Positions 57,165-64,000 of a stretch of DNA of 64,000 nt are shown in pieces. Origin of the DNA: Herbaspirillum sp. alder98. GTDB taxonomy: Bacteria; Pseudomonadota; Gammaproteobacteria; Burkholderiales; Burkholderiaceae_D. The translations under genes and the position numbers were made by a program. The number at the start of each line of letters is the position of its first letter. The first letter of the stretch is position 1. Where the stretch lies: the NCBI RefSeq assembly GCF_020179755.1, contig NZ_JAIUCY010000005.1:186001-250000 (forward strand). Direction: 5' to 3'. Below the pieces are notes generated by a model. It ran no database searches and was not told the origin of the DNA. It saw nothing but the letters and a program-made list of their open reading frames with translations.

Positions 57165-58217
57165 TCAGGCTTCTTCATCGACATGGTTGCTGGTGAGCGA
57201 ACGCCACAGCAACACCGGGATGATCACGGTAAACACGATGAGCTCCTTGAACGAACTGGCCCAGAACGACGAAAAGCTCTCGACCAGGCCGACCGACAAT
57301 GCCCCAAGCGCGGCAATCGGGTAACTGGCCAGTCCACCGAAGATGGCGGCCACGAAACCCTTGAGCGCAATCAAGAAGCCGGACTCGTAGTTGACGATGG
57401 TGAACGGTGCGATCAGGATCCCGCACAACGCGCCGATGCCGGCGGCCATGGTGAACGACAGCTTGCCGGCCTGGTTGATGCCCACGCCCACCAGCCGCGC
57501 GCCCAGGCGGTTGACGGCGGTGGCGCGCAAGGCCTTGCCCGACAGCGTGCGCCCGAAATAGAAATAGATGGCCGTGATCAGCGCGGCTACGGTGACCACC
57601 ACGATCACGCTCTGGCCCGACACCATGCTCTCGCCCAGGTTGAATTGCAGGTCGGTGAACGGCTTGGTGTTGGAGCCTTCGGGTCCGAACATGAACAGGC
57701 CCAGCCCGACCATCGCCAGGTGCACCCCGAGCGAGGCAATGAGCAACACCAGGATGCTGGCATGCGCCAGCGGCTGATAAGCGACGCGGTAGATCATCGG
57801 GCCCATCGGCACCACAATGGCCAGCGTCAATCCGATCTGCGCCAGCATCGGCAAGTCTTGCAGCGCGACCGTGCGCGTGAGCGCATACACGGCCAGCGGA
57901 AACACCAGGTACTTGCCCAGCAATAGCGGCAGCCGCGCCGGCAGTCGCGTGCGGCGTTCGGCCACCCGCAGGTTGTCGATCAGTTCGACCGCCAGGGCCA
58001 CCAGGCCCAGCGCCACCAGCAGCAGCGCCGTCAACGGCGCCTGGCCGGCCTGCATCGCCGCCAGCGTCAGCGCGCCGAAGGCCACGAACTCGCCTTGCGG
58101 CAAGAAGATGACCCGGGTCACCGAAAATACCAATACCAATGCCAGCGACAGCAGGGCATAGATCGCGCCCGTCGTGATGCCGTCCTGGATCAGCACCGTC
58201 ATGATGCTTGCGTCCAC
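57165..58217 (-). CDS. Branched-chain-type ABC transporter permease (LivH-like)
   Basis: A 350-residue inner-membrane permease of the HAAT family with [36 protein letters not shown] and [20 protein letters not shown]. It is longer than E. coli LivH because of a hydrophilic and hydrophobic insert at about 80-130 ([20 protein letters not shown]). The start is GTG at 58217 with GGGAGGAAG at good spacing; the next in-frame ATG is five codons later and too far from that site. It lies between paaZ and the LivMG fusion gene. Confidence 0.93.
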   Translation of the reverse strand: MDASIMTVLIQDGITTGAIYALLSLALVLVFSVTRVIFLPQGEFVAFGALTLAAMQAGQAPLTALLLVALGLVALAVELIDNLRVAERRTRLPARLPLLLGKYLVFPLAVYALTRTVALQDLPMLAQIGLTLAIVVPMGPMIYRVAYQPLAHASILVLLIASLGVHLAMVGLGLFMFGPEGSNTKPFTDLQFNLGESMVSGQSVIVVVTVAALITAIYFYFGRTLSGKALRATAVNRLGARLVGVGINQAGKLSFTMAAGIGALCGILIAPFTIVNYESGFLIALKGFVAAIFGGLASYPIAALGALSVGLVESFSSFWASSFKELIVFTVIIPVLLWRSLTSNHVDEEA

Positions 58218-58310
58218 TTCTTCCTCCCGGTTTTGCCATCATGGCGGCGTCGATTTCCCGCGACGCCGCCATGGGGTATGACTGCAGATTGCCCTCGACT
58301 GCGGCTTTTA

Positions 58311-60362
58311 TTAGTTTTTCTTTGATACCAGCGTCAGGATGTCATACGACGCCACCAGCTCGCCGTCCTGGTTACTCACTTCGACGTCCCACGCCACGAC
58401 GCCCTGGCCGACGCCATTGACATCGGTCTTGTTGCGATCGATCTTGCGCTTGCAGGTCAGGCGCGCCTGGATGGTGTCGCCGATCCCGACCGGCTTGACG
58501 AAGCGCAGCGTGTCGAGGCCGTAGTTGGCCAGCACCGGTCCCGGCGCGGGCGACACGAACAGCCCGGCCGCCGCCGACAGCACGAAGTAACCGTGCGCGA
58601 TGCGCTTGCCGAAGACCGATTCCTTCGCGGCGATCTCGTCGAAGTGCATGTAGAAGAAATCGCCCGAGAGACCGCCGAAATTGACGATGTCGGCTTCGCT
58701 GACGGTGCGCCGGTGGGTCAGCAGCGAGTCGCCGATCTGCAGGTCTTCGAAGTGATGGCGGAACGGGTGGATGGCCGATTCCCGCACCGCCGCGCCACGC
58801 ACGTGCTCGCCGACGACGGCGGCCAGCATGGTGGGCGAACCCTGTACCGCGGCGCGTTGCAGGTAGTGCTTCACGGCGCGCGAACCACCCAGCTCTTCGC
58901 CGCCACCGGCGCGCCCGGGGCCGCCATGCTTCAACTGTGGCAAGGGCGAACCGTGGCCGGTCGACTCGACCGCGGCTTCGCGGTCCAGGATCAGCAGGCG
59001 ACCGTGCCAGGCAGCGGCTACCGGAATGGCCTTGGCCGCCACCGCCGGGTCGCGCGTGACCAGGCTGCCCACCAGGCTGCCTCGACCGCGTGCGGCCAGG
59101 TCCAGCGCGCCGTCGAGGTCGTCGTAGGCAATCAGGGTGCTGACCGGGCCAAAGGCCTCGACGTCGTGCACCGCTTCATTGGCGCTGTCGCGACACAACA
59201 GCAGGGTCGGCGCGAAGAAAGCGCCATCGGAGACGCCATCGCCCTGCGGCGAAAAACCGTCGCTGGCGCCAAATACCTGTTCGGCGCCCTGCTTGAGCCG
59301 CGCCACCCGTTCTGCCACATCGTGTTGCTGCGCCTTCGATGCCAGCGGCCCCATGCGCACGCCCTCTACCGACGGGTCACCCACCACCGTCTTGGCCAGG
59401 CGCGCGCGCAAGCGCTCGGCGACCGCATCGATGTGCTGGCGCGGCACGATGGCGCGGCGGATGGCAGTACATTTCTGGCCGGCTTTGGTGGTCATCTCGC
59501 GCGCCACTTCCTTGACGAAGAGATCAAACTCTTCATCGTCAGGCGACACGTCGGGACCAAGAATGGCGCAGTTCAGCGAGTCGGCTTCGGCATTGAAGGG
59601 AATCGACTGGCGAATCAGGTTGGGGTGCACCCGCAGCTTGGCGGCGGTATCGGCCGAACCGGTGAAGGTCACCACGTCCTGCCCCTGCAGGCGATCCAGC
59701 AGGTCGCCGGTGGAGCCGATCACCAGTTGCAGGCTGCCAGCCGGCAGCAGGCCCGATTCATTGATCAGGCGCACGGCGGCTTCAGTCAGGTAACTGGTGG
59801 CGGTGGCCGGCTTGACGATGCAGGGCATACCGGCCAGGAAGGTCGGCGCAAACTTCTCGAGCATGCCCCAGACCGGAAAATTGAACGCATTGATATGCAC
59901 GGCCACGCCACCACGCGGCACCAGGATGTGGGTACCGGCGAACCGGCCCTGCTTGCCCAGCGGGATGGCCGGTCCTTCGTGAACCAGGTTGGACGACGGA
60001 AACTCGTTGCCGCCAACGCTGGAATAGGCAAACAGCGTGCCGCTGCCGCCTTCGATGTCGATCCAGCTATCGGCGCGGGTGGCGCCGCTGTGGGCCGAGA
60101 CTGTGTATAACTTTTCCTTGTGCTCGTTGAGGTACTTGGCGAGCGCCTTGAGGATCGCGGCGCGCTGCTGGAAATCCAGCTTCAGCAAGCCAGGCAGGCC
60201 GGTGCGACGCGCATGGTCGAGCGCTTCGCCGAAGTCGATCGCTTCGTTGTGGGTGCTGGCGATCTGGCGTCCGTTGACGGCGCTGTGCAACGCCTGGGCC
60301 GGGGTTTCACCGAACCAGCGGCCGGCGATGAAGCTCTGCAAGAGCGTGGATTGTGCAGTCAT
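58311..60362 (-). CDS. paaZ: Bifunctional oxepin-CoA hydrolase / semialdehyde dehydrogenase PaaZ
   Basis: A 683-residue fusion of an aldehyde dehydrogenase (about 1-520) and a MaoC-type (R)-hydratase (about 540-683), as in E. coli PaaZ (681 residues). It opens oxepin-CoA and oxidises the semialdehyde product in aerobic phenylacetate breakdown. Dehydrogenase residues are Glu in FNAEADSLN and Cys in KAGQKCTAIRRAI. The hydratase site is in GDFFYMHFDEIAAKESVFG and KRIAHGYFVLS. The ATG at 60362 gives the expected N-terminus; the 29 codons upstream are out of character. Its place between a periplasmic binding protein and permease genes, not beside paaABCDE, is notable. Confidence 0.95.
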   Translation of the reverse strand: MTAQSTLLQSFIAGRWFGETPAQALHSAVNGRQIASTHNEAIDFGEALDHARRTGLPGLLKLDFQQRAAILKALAKYLNEHKEKLYTVSAHSGATRADSWIDIEGGSGTLFAYSSVGGNEFPSSNLVHEGPAIPLGKQGRFAGTHILVPRGGVAVHINAFNFPVWGMLEKFAPTFLAGMPCIVKPATATSYLTEAAVRLINESGLLPAGSLQLVIGSTGDLLDRLQGQDVVTFTGSADTAAKLRVHPNLIRQSIPFNAEADSLNCAILGPDVSPDDEEFDLFVKEVAREMTTKAGQKCTAIRRAIVPRQHIDAVAERLRARLAKTVVGDPSVEGVRMGPLASKAQQHDVAERVARLKQGAEQVFGASDGFSPQGDGVSDGAFFAPTLLLCRDSANEAVHDVEAFGPVSTLIAYDDLDGALDLAARGRGSLVGSLVTRDPAVAAKAIPVAAAWHGRLLILDREAAVESTGHGSPLPQLKHGGPGRAGGGEELGGSRAVKHYLQRAAVQGSPTMLAAVVGEHVRGAAVRESAIHPFRHHFEDLQIGDSLLTHRRTVSEADIVNFGGLSGDFFYMHFDEIAAKESVFGKRIAHGYFVLSAAAGLFVSPAPGPVLANYGLDTLRFVKPVGIGDTIQARLTCKRKIDRNKTDVNGVGQGVVAWDVEVSNQDGELVASYDILTLVSKKN

Positions 60363-60406
60363 GGCAATTCCGGTTGGCGGCAAGATGCTTGCCGTTGAGG
60401 CTGAAA

Positions 60407-60438
60407 CGAAGCGCGCCGGTCGTGGCCGACGCGCTTCG
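60407..60438 (-). other. Intercistronic stem-loop between binding-protein gene and paaZ
   Basis: Perfect 9-bp arms CGAAGCGCG and CGCGCTTCG with a 14-nt loop, 12 bp after the binding-protein stop. No T tract follows. Such hairpins commonly protect the upstream message and raise binding-protein levels above those of the membrane parts. Confidence 0.6.
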
Positions 60439-60449
60439 CGGGCATGCAA

Positions 60450-61595
60450 TTACGGTTGGTATTTCCAGGCGCCGTTGACGATCTTGACCATCACCGAGGC
60501 GCGTTGATCCAGGCCCAGATGATCGGTGGCCGACATGTTGTACACGCCATGCACGCCGTTGACGTTCTTGGACGCTTCCAGCGCGTCACGCAACGCAGCG
60601 CGGAATTCAGGCGTGCCAGGCTTGCCCTTCTTCAGTGCTTCGGGGGCCGCCGCCTGCAGCAGCAGGCCGGCATCCCAGGCGTAGCCGCCGAACAGCGAGA
60701 CGCTGTCCTTGCCATGGGCCGCTTCGTACTTGGTGGTGTAGTCCAGCGCCACCTTGCGGATCGGGTTGTCGGCCGGCAGTTGCGCCGCCACCAGCACCGG
60801 GCCGGCCGGCAGCAATGTGTTATCCAGCACCTTGCCGCCTACGCGCAGGAAGTCGGCATTGGCCACGCCGTGGGTCTGGTAGATCTGGCCCTTGTAGCCG
60901 CGTTCGGCCAGGGCACGCTGCGGCACCACGGCGGGCGTGCCAGAGCCGGCGATCAGGATCGCGTCAGGCTTGGCCGAGATTAACTTCAGCGCTTGCGCGG
61001 TGGCCGAGGTGTCGGTACGCGAGAAGCGTTCGTTGGCGACCACTTCGACCTTCTTCAACGCTGCGGCCTTGCTGAATTCGGTGTACCAGCCTTCACCATA
61101 GGCATCGGAAAAACCGATGAAACCGATACGCTTGTAGCCGCGCGCCACCATGTCCTGGACGATCGCCAGCGACATCATGATGTCGTTCTGGGGGGTCTTG
61201 AAGACCCACTTCTTCTTGGCATCCATCGGCTCGACGATGCGCGCCGAGGCGGCCAGCGAGATCATCGGGGTCTGCGCTTCGGAGACCACTTCGATCATCG
61301 ACAGCGAATTGGGCGAGACGGTCGAGCCGATGATCAGGTCGACGTTGTTTTCGGTGATGAAGCGACGGGTGTTCTTGACTGCCTGGGTGGTGTCGGAGGC
61401 ATCGTCGAGGACGATGTAGTTGACCTTCTGGCCGGCGATGCTGGTCGGCAGCAGGGCAATCGTGTTCTTCTCGGGGATTCCCAGCGAGGCGGCCGGGCCG
61501 GTGGTGGACACGGTGACGCCGACGTTGATGTCGGCCATTGCGGCGCCGGTGCAACCCAGCAGGACCAACGCAGTCAGCTTGCGAACGAATTTCAT
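60450..61595 (-). CDS. Periplasmic substrate-binding protein (LivJ-like)
   Basis: A 381-residue ABC-importer receptor. The signal peptide is MKFVRKLTALVLLGCTGAAM, cut near AMA-DI. The mature protein has the periplasmic-binding type I pattern: VGVTVSTTGPAASLGIPEKN, VDLIIGSTVSPNSLSMIEV, IGFIGFSDAYGEGWYTEF. Members of this group near aromatic degradation genes bind aromatic acids. It belongs to the minus-strand unit tetR-binding protein-paaZ-livH-livMG-livF, so phenylacetate or a related aryl acid is the likely ligand; this is an inference from context. Confidence 0.92.
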   Translation of the reverse strand: MKFVRKLTALVLLGCTGAAMADINVGVTVSTTGPAASLGIPEKNTIALLPTSIAGQKVNYIVLDDASDTTQAVKNTRRFITENNVDLIIGSTVSPNSLSMIEVVSEAQTPMISLAASARIVEPMDAKKKWVFKTPQNDIMMSLAIVQDMVARGYKRIGFIGFSDAYGEGWYTEFSKAAALKKVEVVANERFSRTDTSATAQALKLISAKPDAILIAGSGTPAVVPQRALAERGYKGQIYQTHGVANADFLRVGGKVLDNTLLPAGPVLVAAQLPADNPIRKVALDYTTKYEAAHGKDSVSLFGGYAWDAGLLLQAAAPEALKKGKPGTPEFRAALRDALEASKNVNGVHGVYNMSATDHLGLDQRASVMVKIVNGAWKYQP

Positions 61596-61670
61596 GAACA
61601 GTCTCCTTGGTTGATGTTCTTGTCACTTCTCGTGGCGCCGGCTGGCCTGCCGGGCGCTGCACGTCTTGCC

Positions 61671-61711
61671 GAAATGACGCCACCACCTCTCAGGGGAGTT
61701 CACGTCATTTC
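61671..61711 (-). other. Inverted repeat at the end of tetR
   Basis: Arms GAAATGACG (61671-61679) and CGTCATTTC (61703-61711) are perfect complements with a 23-nt loop; the second arm includes the tetR stop codon. It may separate the expression of the regulator from that of the downstream binding protein. Confidence 0.45.
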
Positions 61712-62325
61712 TTGTTCTTTGCTTCCGGCATCAGGTCGACTGCACCGATGCCGCCAAACAGCAGGTCCGACACCACCGAGGCCATGCGTTCATGGGTCAG
61801 CTCGCCGTCCGGCTTCAACCACATGAACATCCAGTTGATCATGCCGAACAACAGCATGGTCAGCGGCTTGGCCATGCGCGCCGCTTCCAGTTCCGGACGC
61901 ACGCCGACCATCGCCTGCGCCATCGCTTCGACCACCCGGCGCTCGCCGGCAAAGATGCGCTCCTGGTCCTGCGGCGCCAGGAAGCGCACGTCTTCGGTCA
62001 GCACCCGATGCTCGTTCTGGGCATCCGAATACTCTTCCACGAAACGCTGCACCATCATGCGCAGGCGCGGCTCCGGCGCCAGGTTCAGTTGCTCGACTTC
62101 GTCGACCAGCGCGCCCAGGCGTTCGATGTGGCCTTCGCAGATGTACATCAGCAACTGCACCTTGTCCGACACATAGTGATACAGCGCCGCCTTGGACAAG
62201 CCGCATGCTTCTGCCACGCCGTTCATCGAGGTGCCGGCAAAACCATTGCGCGCGAACAGCGCCGCTGCCTGCTCGATGATGTGCTCGCGCTGATTGTCAA
62301 ATCCTGCTGCACGCTTGCGTGGCAT
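61705..62325 (-). CDS. TetR family regulator, PaaR-like
   Basis: A 206-residue TetR-type repressor. The DNA-binding domain is at about 10-60 (AAALFARNGFAGTSMNGVAE, ACGLSKAALYHYVSDK). The ligand domain follows (DVRFLAPQDQERIFAGERRV, MLLFGMINWMFMWLKPDG). It resembles PaaR-type regulators of phenylacetate genes in Betaproteobacteria, which release DNA on binding phenylacetyl-CoA. The ATG at 62325 has AAGGA 8 bases upstream; a TTG at 62352 and an ATG at 62334 are less well placed. It heads the transport/paaZ unit and faces paaY; a perfect palindrome lies between (62595-62608). Confidence 0.9.
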   Translation of the reverse strand: MPRKRAAGFDNQREHIIEQAAALFARNGFAGTSMNGVAEACGLSKAALYHYVSDKVQLLMYICEGHIERLGALVDEVEQLNLAPEPRLRMMVQRFVEEYSDAQNEHRVLTEDVRFLAPQDQERIFAGERRVVEAMAQAMVGVRPELEAARMAKPLTMLLFGMINWMFMWLKPDGELTHERMASVVSDLLFGGIGAVDLMPEAKNKK

Positions 62326-62591
62326 GGCGTTCATCCTTATGTTTTTTTGCAAAGCCGTGATTGTGCCGCAAATCAGGGGCCAATCGCGACATCGCCTGTG
62401 CAGCGCCTATGAATCGCGCGCTAGCGCGAACCCGGCGTCCCGGCGTGCTGTGTTGTCGCTTGGATGCAAAAAATCTGGAATGACCGTCGTTGCCCTGCCA
62501 GACCACTACTGCGCATTGCTACTGCACCTGCAAAATCATTCGCTGCCTTGACCTGATCGGTGCTCATGCACAAAAAAACTTCAAAACATTA

Positions 62592-62620
62592 TTGACCGAC
62601 CGGTCGGTTGAAATTATTAT
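62592..62620 (+). promoter_or_regulatory. paaY-paaA promoter with embedded PaaR-type operator
   Basis: TTGACC (62592-62597), a 17-bp spacer and TATTAT (62615-62620) form a good sigma-70 promoter toward paaY. The perfect palindrome ACCGACCGGTCGGT (62595-62608) covers part of the -35 box and the spacer. A TetR-type dimer bound there would block RNA polymerase. The same palindrome can also serve the leftward tetR promoter. Confidence 0.75.
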
Positions 62621-62650
62621 TCCCTAAAAACCGGCGTCAGGCAAATGGTT

Positions 62651-62677
62651 TTTTCGGCATCCAGAGGATGCCGAAAA
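62651..62677 (+). other. 12-bp hairpin in the paaY leader
   Basis: Arms TTTTCGGCATCC and GGATGCCGAAAA are perfect complements with a 3-nt loop. In the plus-strand transcript it lies about 30 nt after the likely start and 113 nt before paaY. No T tract follows, so mRNA stabilisation is more likely than termination. Confidence 0.55.
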
Positions 62678-62790
62678 GCACCCCGACCAAGACAAGAAAA
62701 GCCCGCCGAGCGCAGCGAAAGCCCCGCGTGGACTGTGACCATTGAAGCGCTACAGTCCGCCAGAGCAGCCACGCAACCAAGGAGACCGCA

Positions 62791-63393
62791 GTGCCGTGCT
62801 ATTCGATAGAAGGTGTGATCCCGGTAGTGGACCCGAGCGCCTACGTGCATCCGACTGCCGTGCTGATCGGCGACGTCATCATCGGCCCCGATTGCTATAT
62901 CGGCCCGGCCGCCTGCCTGCGTGGCGACTTCGGCCGCATCGTGCTGGAGCGCGGCGCCAACGTGCAGGACACCTGCGTGGTGCATGGCTTTCCCGCGCAC
63001 GACACGATCATTGAAGAGAACGGCCATATCGGCCATGGCGCCGTACTGCACAGCTGCATCGTGCGACGTGACGCCCTGGTGGGCATGAACGCGGTGGTGA
63101 TGGACGACGCCGAGGTAGGCGAACAGGCCATCGTGGCGGCCAGCGCATTCGTGCGCGCCGGCATGAAGATCGCCCCCCGTACGCTGGTGGCAGGCGTGCC
63201 GGCCAAGCAGATCCGTGAGCTCAGCGCGCAAGAGATCGCCTGGAAGCAGGAAGGCACCCGCACCTATCAAGACCTGACCCGGCGCTGCCTGAGCAGCATG
63301 CAGGAAGTGCAACCCCTGGCCGCCGTCGAAGCCGGGCGGCCGAAATTGGCGGCGCCCTTCGTCGAACCACTGATCGCGGCCAAGCAGGCCTAG
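62791..63393 (+). CDS. paaY: PaaY, gamma-carbonic-anhydrase-like hexapeptide-repeat protein
   Basis: A 200-residue left-handed beta-helix protein with hexapeptide repeats (VLIGDVIIGPDCYIGPAACL). The His ligands of gamma-class carbonic-anhydrase-like proteins are in CVVHGFPAHDT and GHIGHGAVLH. PaaY is associated with phenylacetate degradation and acts as a thioesterase that removes dead-end CoA esters. The GTG start has AAGGAG at ideal spacing. It is the first gene after the palindrome-controlled promoter and is followed by paaA after 93 bp. The C-terminal ~25 residues (PLAAVEAGRPKLAAPFVEPL) are an unusual Ala/Pro tail. Confidence 0.92.
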   Translation: MPCYSIEGVIPVVDPSAYVHPTAVLIGDVIIGPDCYIGPAACLRGDFGRIVLERGANVQDTCVVHGFPAHDTIIEENGHIGHGAVLHSCIVRRDALVGMNAVVMDDAEVGEQAIVAASAFVRAGMKIAPRTLVAGVPAKQIRELSAQEIAWKQEGTRTYQDLTRRCLSSMQEVQPLAAVEAGRPKLAAPFVEPLIAAKQA

Positions 63394-63486
63394 CAATACA
63401 ACAATCCCCGGTCGATGCCCATGGCAGGCCGGCCAGGTCGCGTGCCGCCGGCACGACCACCGAATCATTTCATGGAGGACAACACC

Positions 63487-64000
63487 ATGTACGCACAACT
63501 GGTAGAGACGGGCCTGAAGAAGGTCCAGGGCATGGAAGACATGAGCCCCGAAGAGCAGGCGTTCCAGGCCCGCATCGACGAGGGCGTCAAGATCGAACCC
63601 AAGGACTGGATGCCGGACGCCTATCGCAAGACGCTGGTACGCCAGATCTCGCAGCATGCCCACTCCGAGATCGTGGGCCAGTTGCCCGAGGCCAACTGGG
63701 TCACGCGGGCGCCGACGCTGCAGCGCAAGGCCGTGCTGCTGGCCAAGATCCAGGACGAGGCCGGCCACGGCCTGTACCTCTACAGCGCCGCCGAAACCCT
63801 GGGCGTGTCGCGCGACCAGTTGCTGGGCGACCTGCATTCGGGCAAGGCCAAGTATTCGAGCATCTTCAACTACCCCACCCTGTCGTGGGCCGACATGGGC
63901 GCCATCGGCTGGCTGGTGGATGGCTCGGCCATCATCAACCAGATTCCGCTGTGCCGCTGTTCGTACGGCCCCTACGCCCGCGCCATGGTGCGGGTGTGCA
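63487..64000 (+). CDS. paaA: Phenylacetyl-CoA epoxidase subunit PaaA (3' partial)
   Basis: The first 171 codons of the catalytic subunit of the ring 1,2-phenylacetyl-CoA epoxidase, cut by the right window edge. The N-terminal region reads [20 protein letters not shown] and [40 protein letters not shown] contains an ExxH di-iron ligand pair. The ATG has GGAGG 8 bases upstream. The enzyme forms the ring epoxide that PaaG isomerises to oxepin-CoA, the substrate of PaaZ encoded on the opposite strand here. paaBCDE should follow beyond the window. Confidence 0.96.
   Translation, partial: MYAQLVETGLKKVQGMEDMSPEEQAFQARIDEGVKIEPKDWMPDAYRKTLVRQISQHAHSEIVGQLPEANWVTRAPTLQRKAVLLAKIQDEAGHGLYLYSAAETLGVSRDQLLGDLHSGKAKYSSIFNYPTLSWADMGAIGWLVDGSAIINQIPLCRCSYGPYARAMVRVC

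Larger units (their letters stand above)
62326..62790. other. Divergent regulatory region between tetR and paaY
   Basis: A 465-bp gap without a supported gene. It contains a 12-bp palindrome CGCGCTAGCGCG (62417-62428), the sigma-70 promoter with a 14-bp operator-like palindrome (62592-62620), and a 12-bp leader hairpin (62651-62677). Confidence 0.75.

Noticed and set aside
57154-57184. Earlier in-frame starts of the LivM-LivG fusion inside livH
   Set aside because: The ATG at 57154 follows the livH stop and has a good ribosome-binding site, while the earlier ones do not.
58350-60110. 500-codon plus-strand frame opposite paaZ
   Set aside because: Antisense to a clear PaaZ with all catalytic residues; the translation has no domain.

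Overview
The window is a GC-rich chromosomal segment of a betaproteobacterium, most likely of the order Burkholderiales and probably an Oxalobacteraceae of Herbaspirillum type. The reasons are the block miaB-phoH-ybeY-corC-lnt-glyQ-glyS-gmhB-plsC, a MutL carrying endonuclease motifs, several chemoreceptors, a PEP-CTERM protein and a paa (phenylacetate) cluster. The genus is an inference from gene content. No phage, insertion sequence, CRISPR array or rRNA is visible. One tRNA gene is present.

Region 1-12.1 kb holds surface and secretion genes. A membrane M50 peptidase/HlyD-like adaptor, cut by the left edge, converges on a 10-kb gene for a 3327-residue DUF4347 protein built from tandem Ig-like modules. 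Region 12.1-20.4 kb holds a DedA protein, two chemoreceptors and a PAS-PAS-PAS-GAF-GGDEF-EAL signalling protein. Region 20.4-23.5 kb is housekeeping: mutL, miaA and a tRNA-Met with a near-consensus promoter and a strong terminator.

Region 23.5-36.5 kb is accessory: a TPR-sulfotransferase, an AIDA-like autotransporter with an 18-bp tandem repeat, a divergent NAD-binding protein/LysR pair, an orphan low-GC gene, a MASE1 hybrid kinase with an OmpR-type regulator, a PEP-CTERM protein and an isochorismatase-like hydrolase. Region 36.7-50.1 kb is the conserved core block, with a third chemoreceptor and REP-like palindromes between ybeY and corC.

Region 50.1-64 kb looks like one catabolic island for arylacetaldoximes, nitriles and aryl acids. 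An AraC regulator faces a nitrilase, an aldoxime dehydratase and an outer-membrane phenol_MetA-type protein. On the minus strand follows an apparent operon tetR(paaR-like)-substrate-binding protein-paaZ-livH-livMG(fusion)-livF. Divergent from it, paaY and paaA start the phenylacetyl-CoA epoxidase cluster, which continues past the right edge. A 14-bp perfect palindrome lies inside a good sigma-70 promoter between tetR and paaY. Together these genes could take an arylacetaldoxime through a nitrile to an aryl acetate, import aromatic acids, and feed phenylacetate to ring opening. That joint function is an inference.
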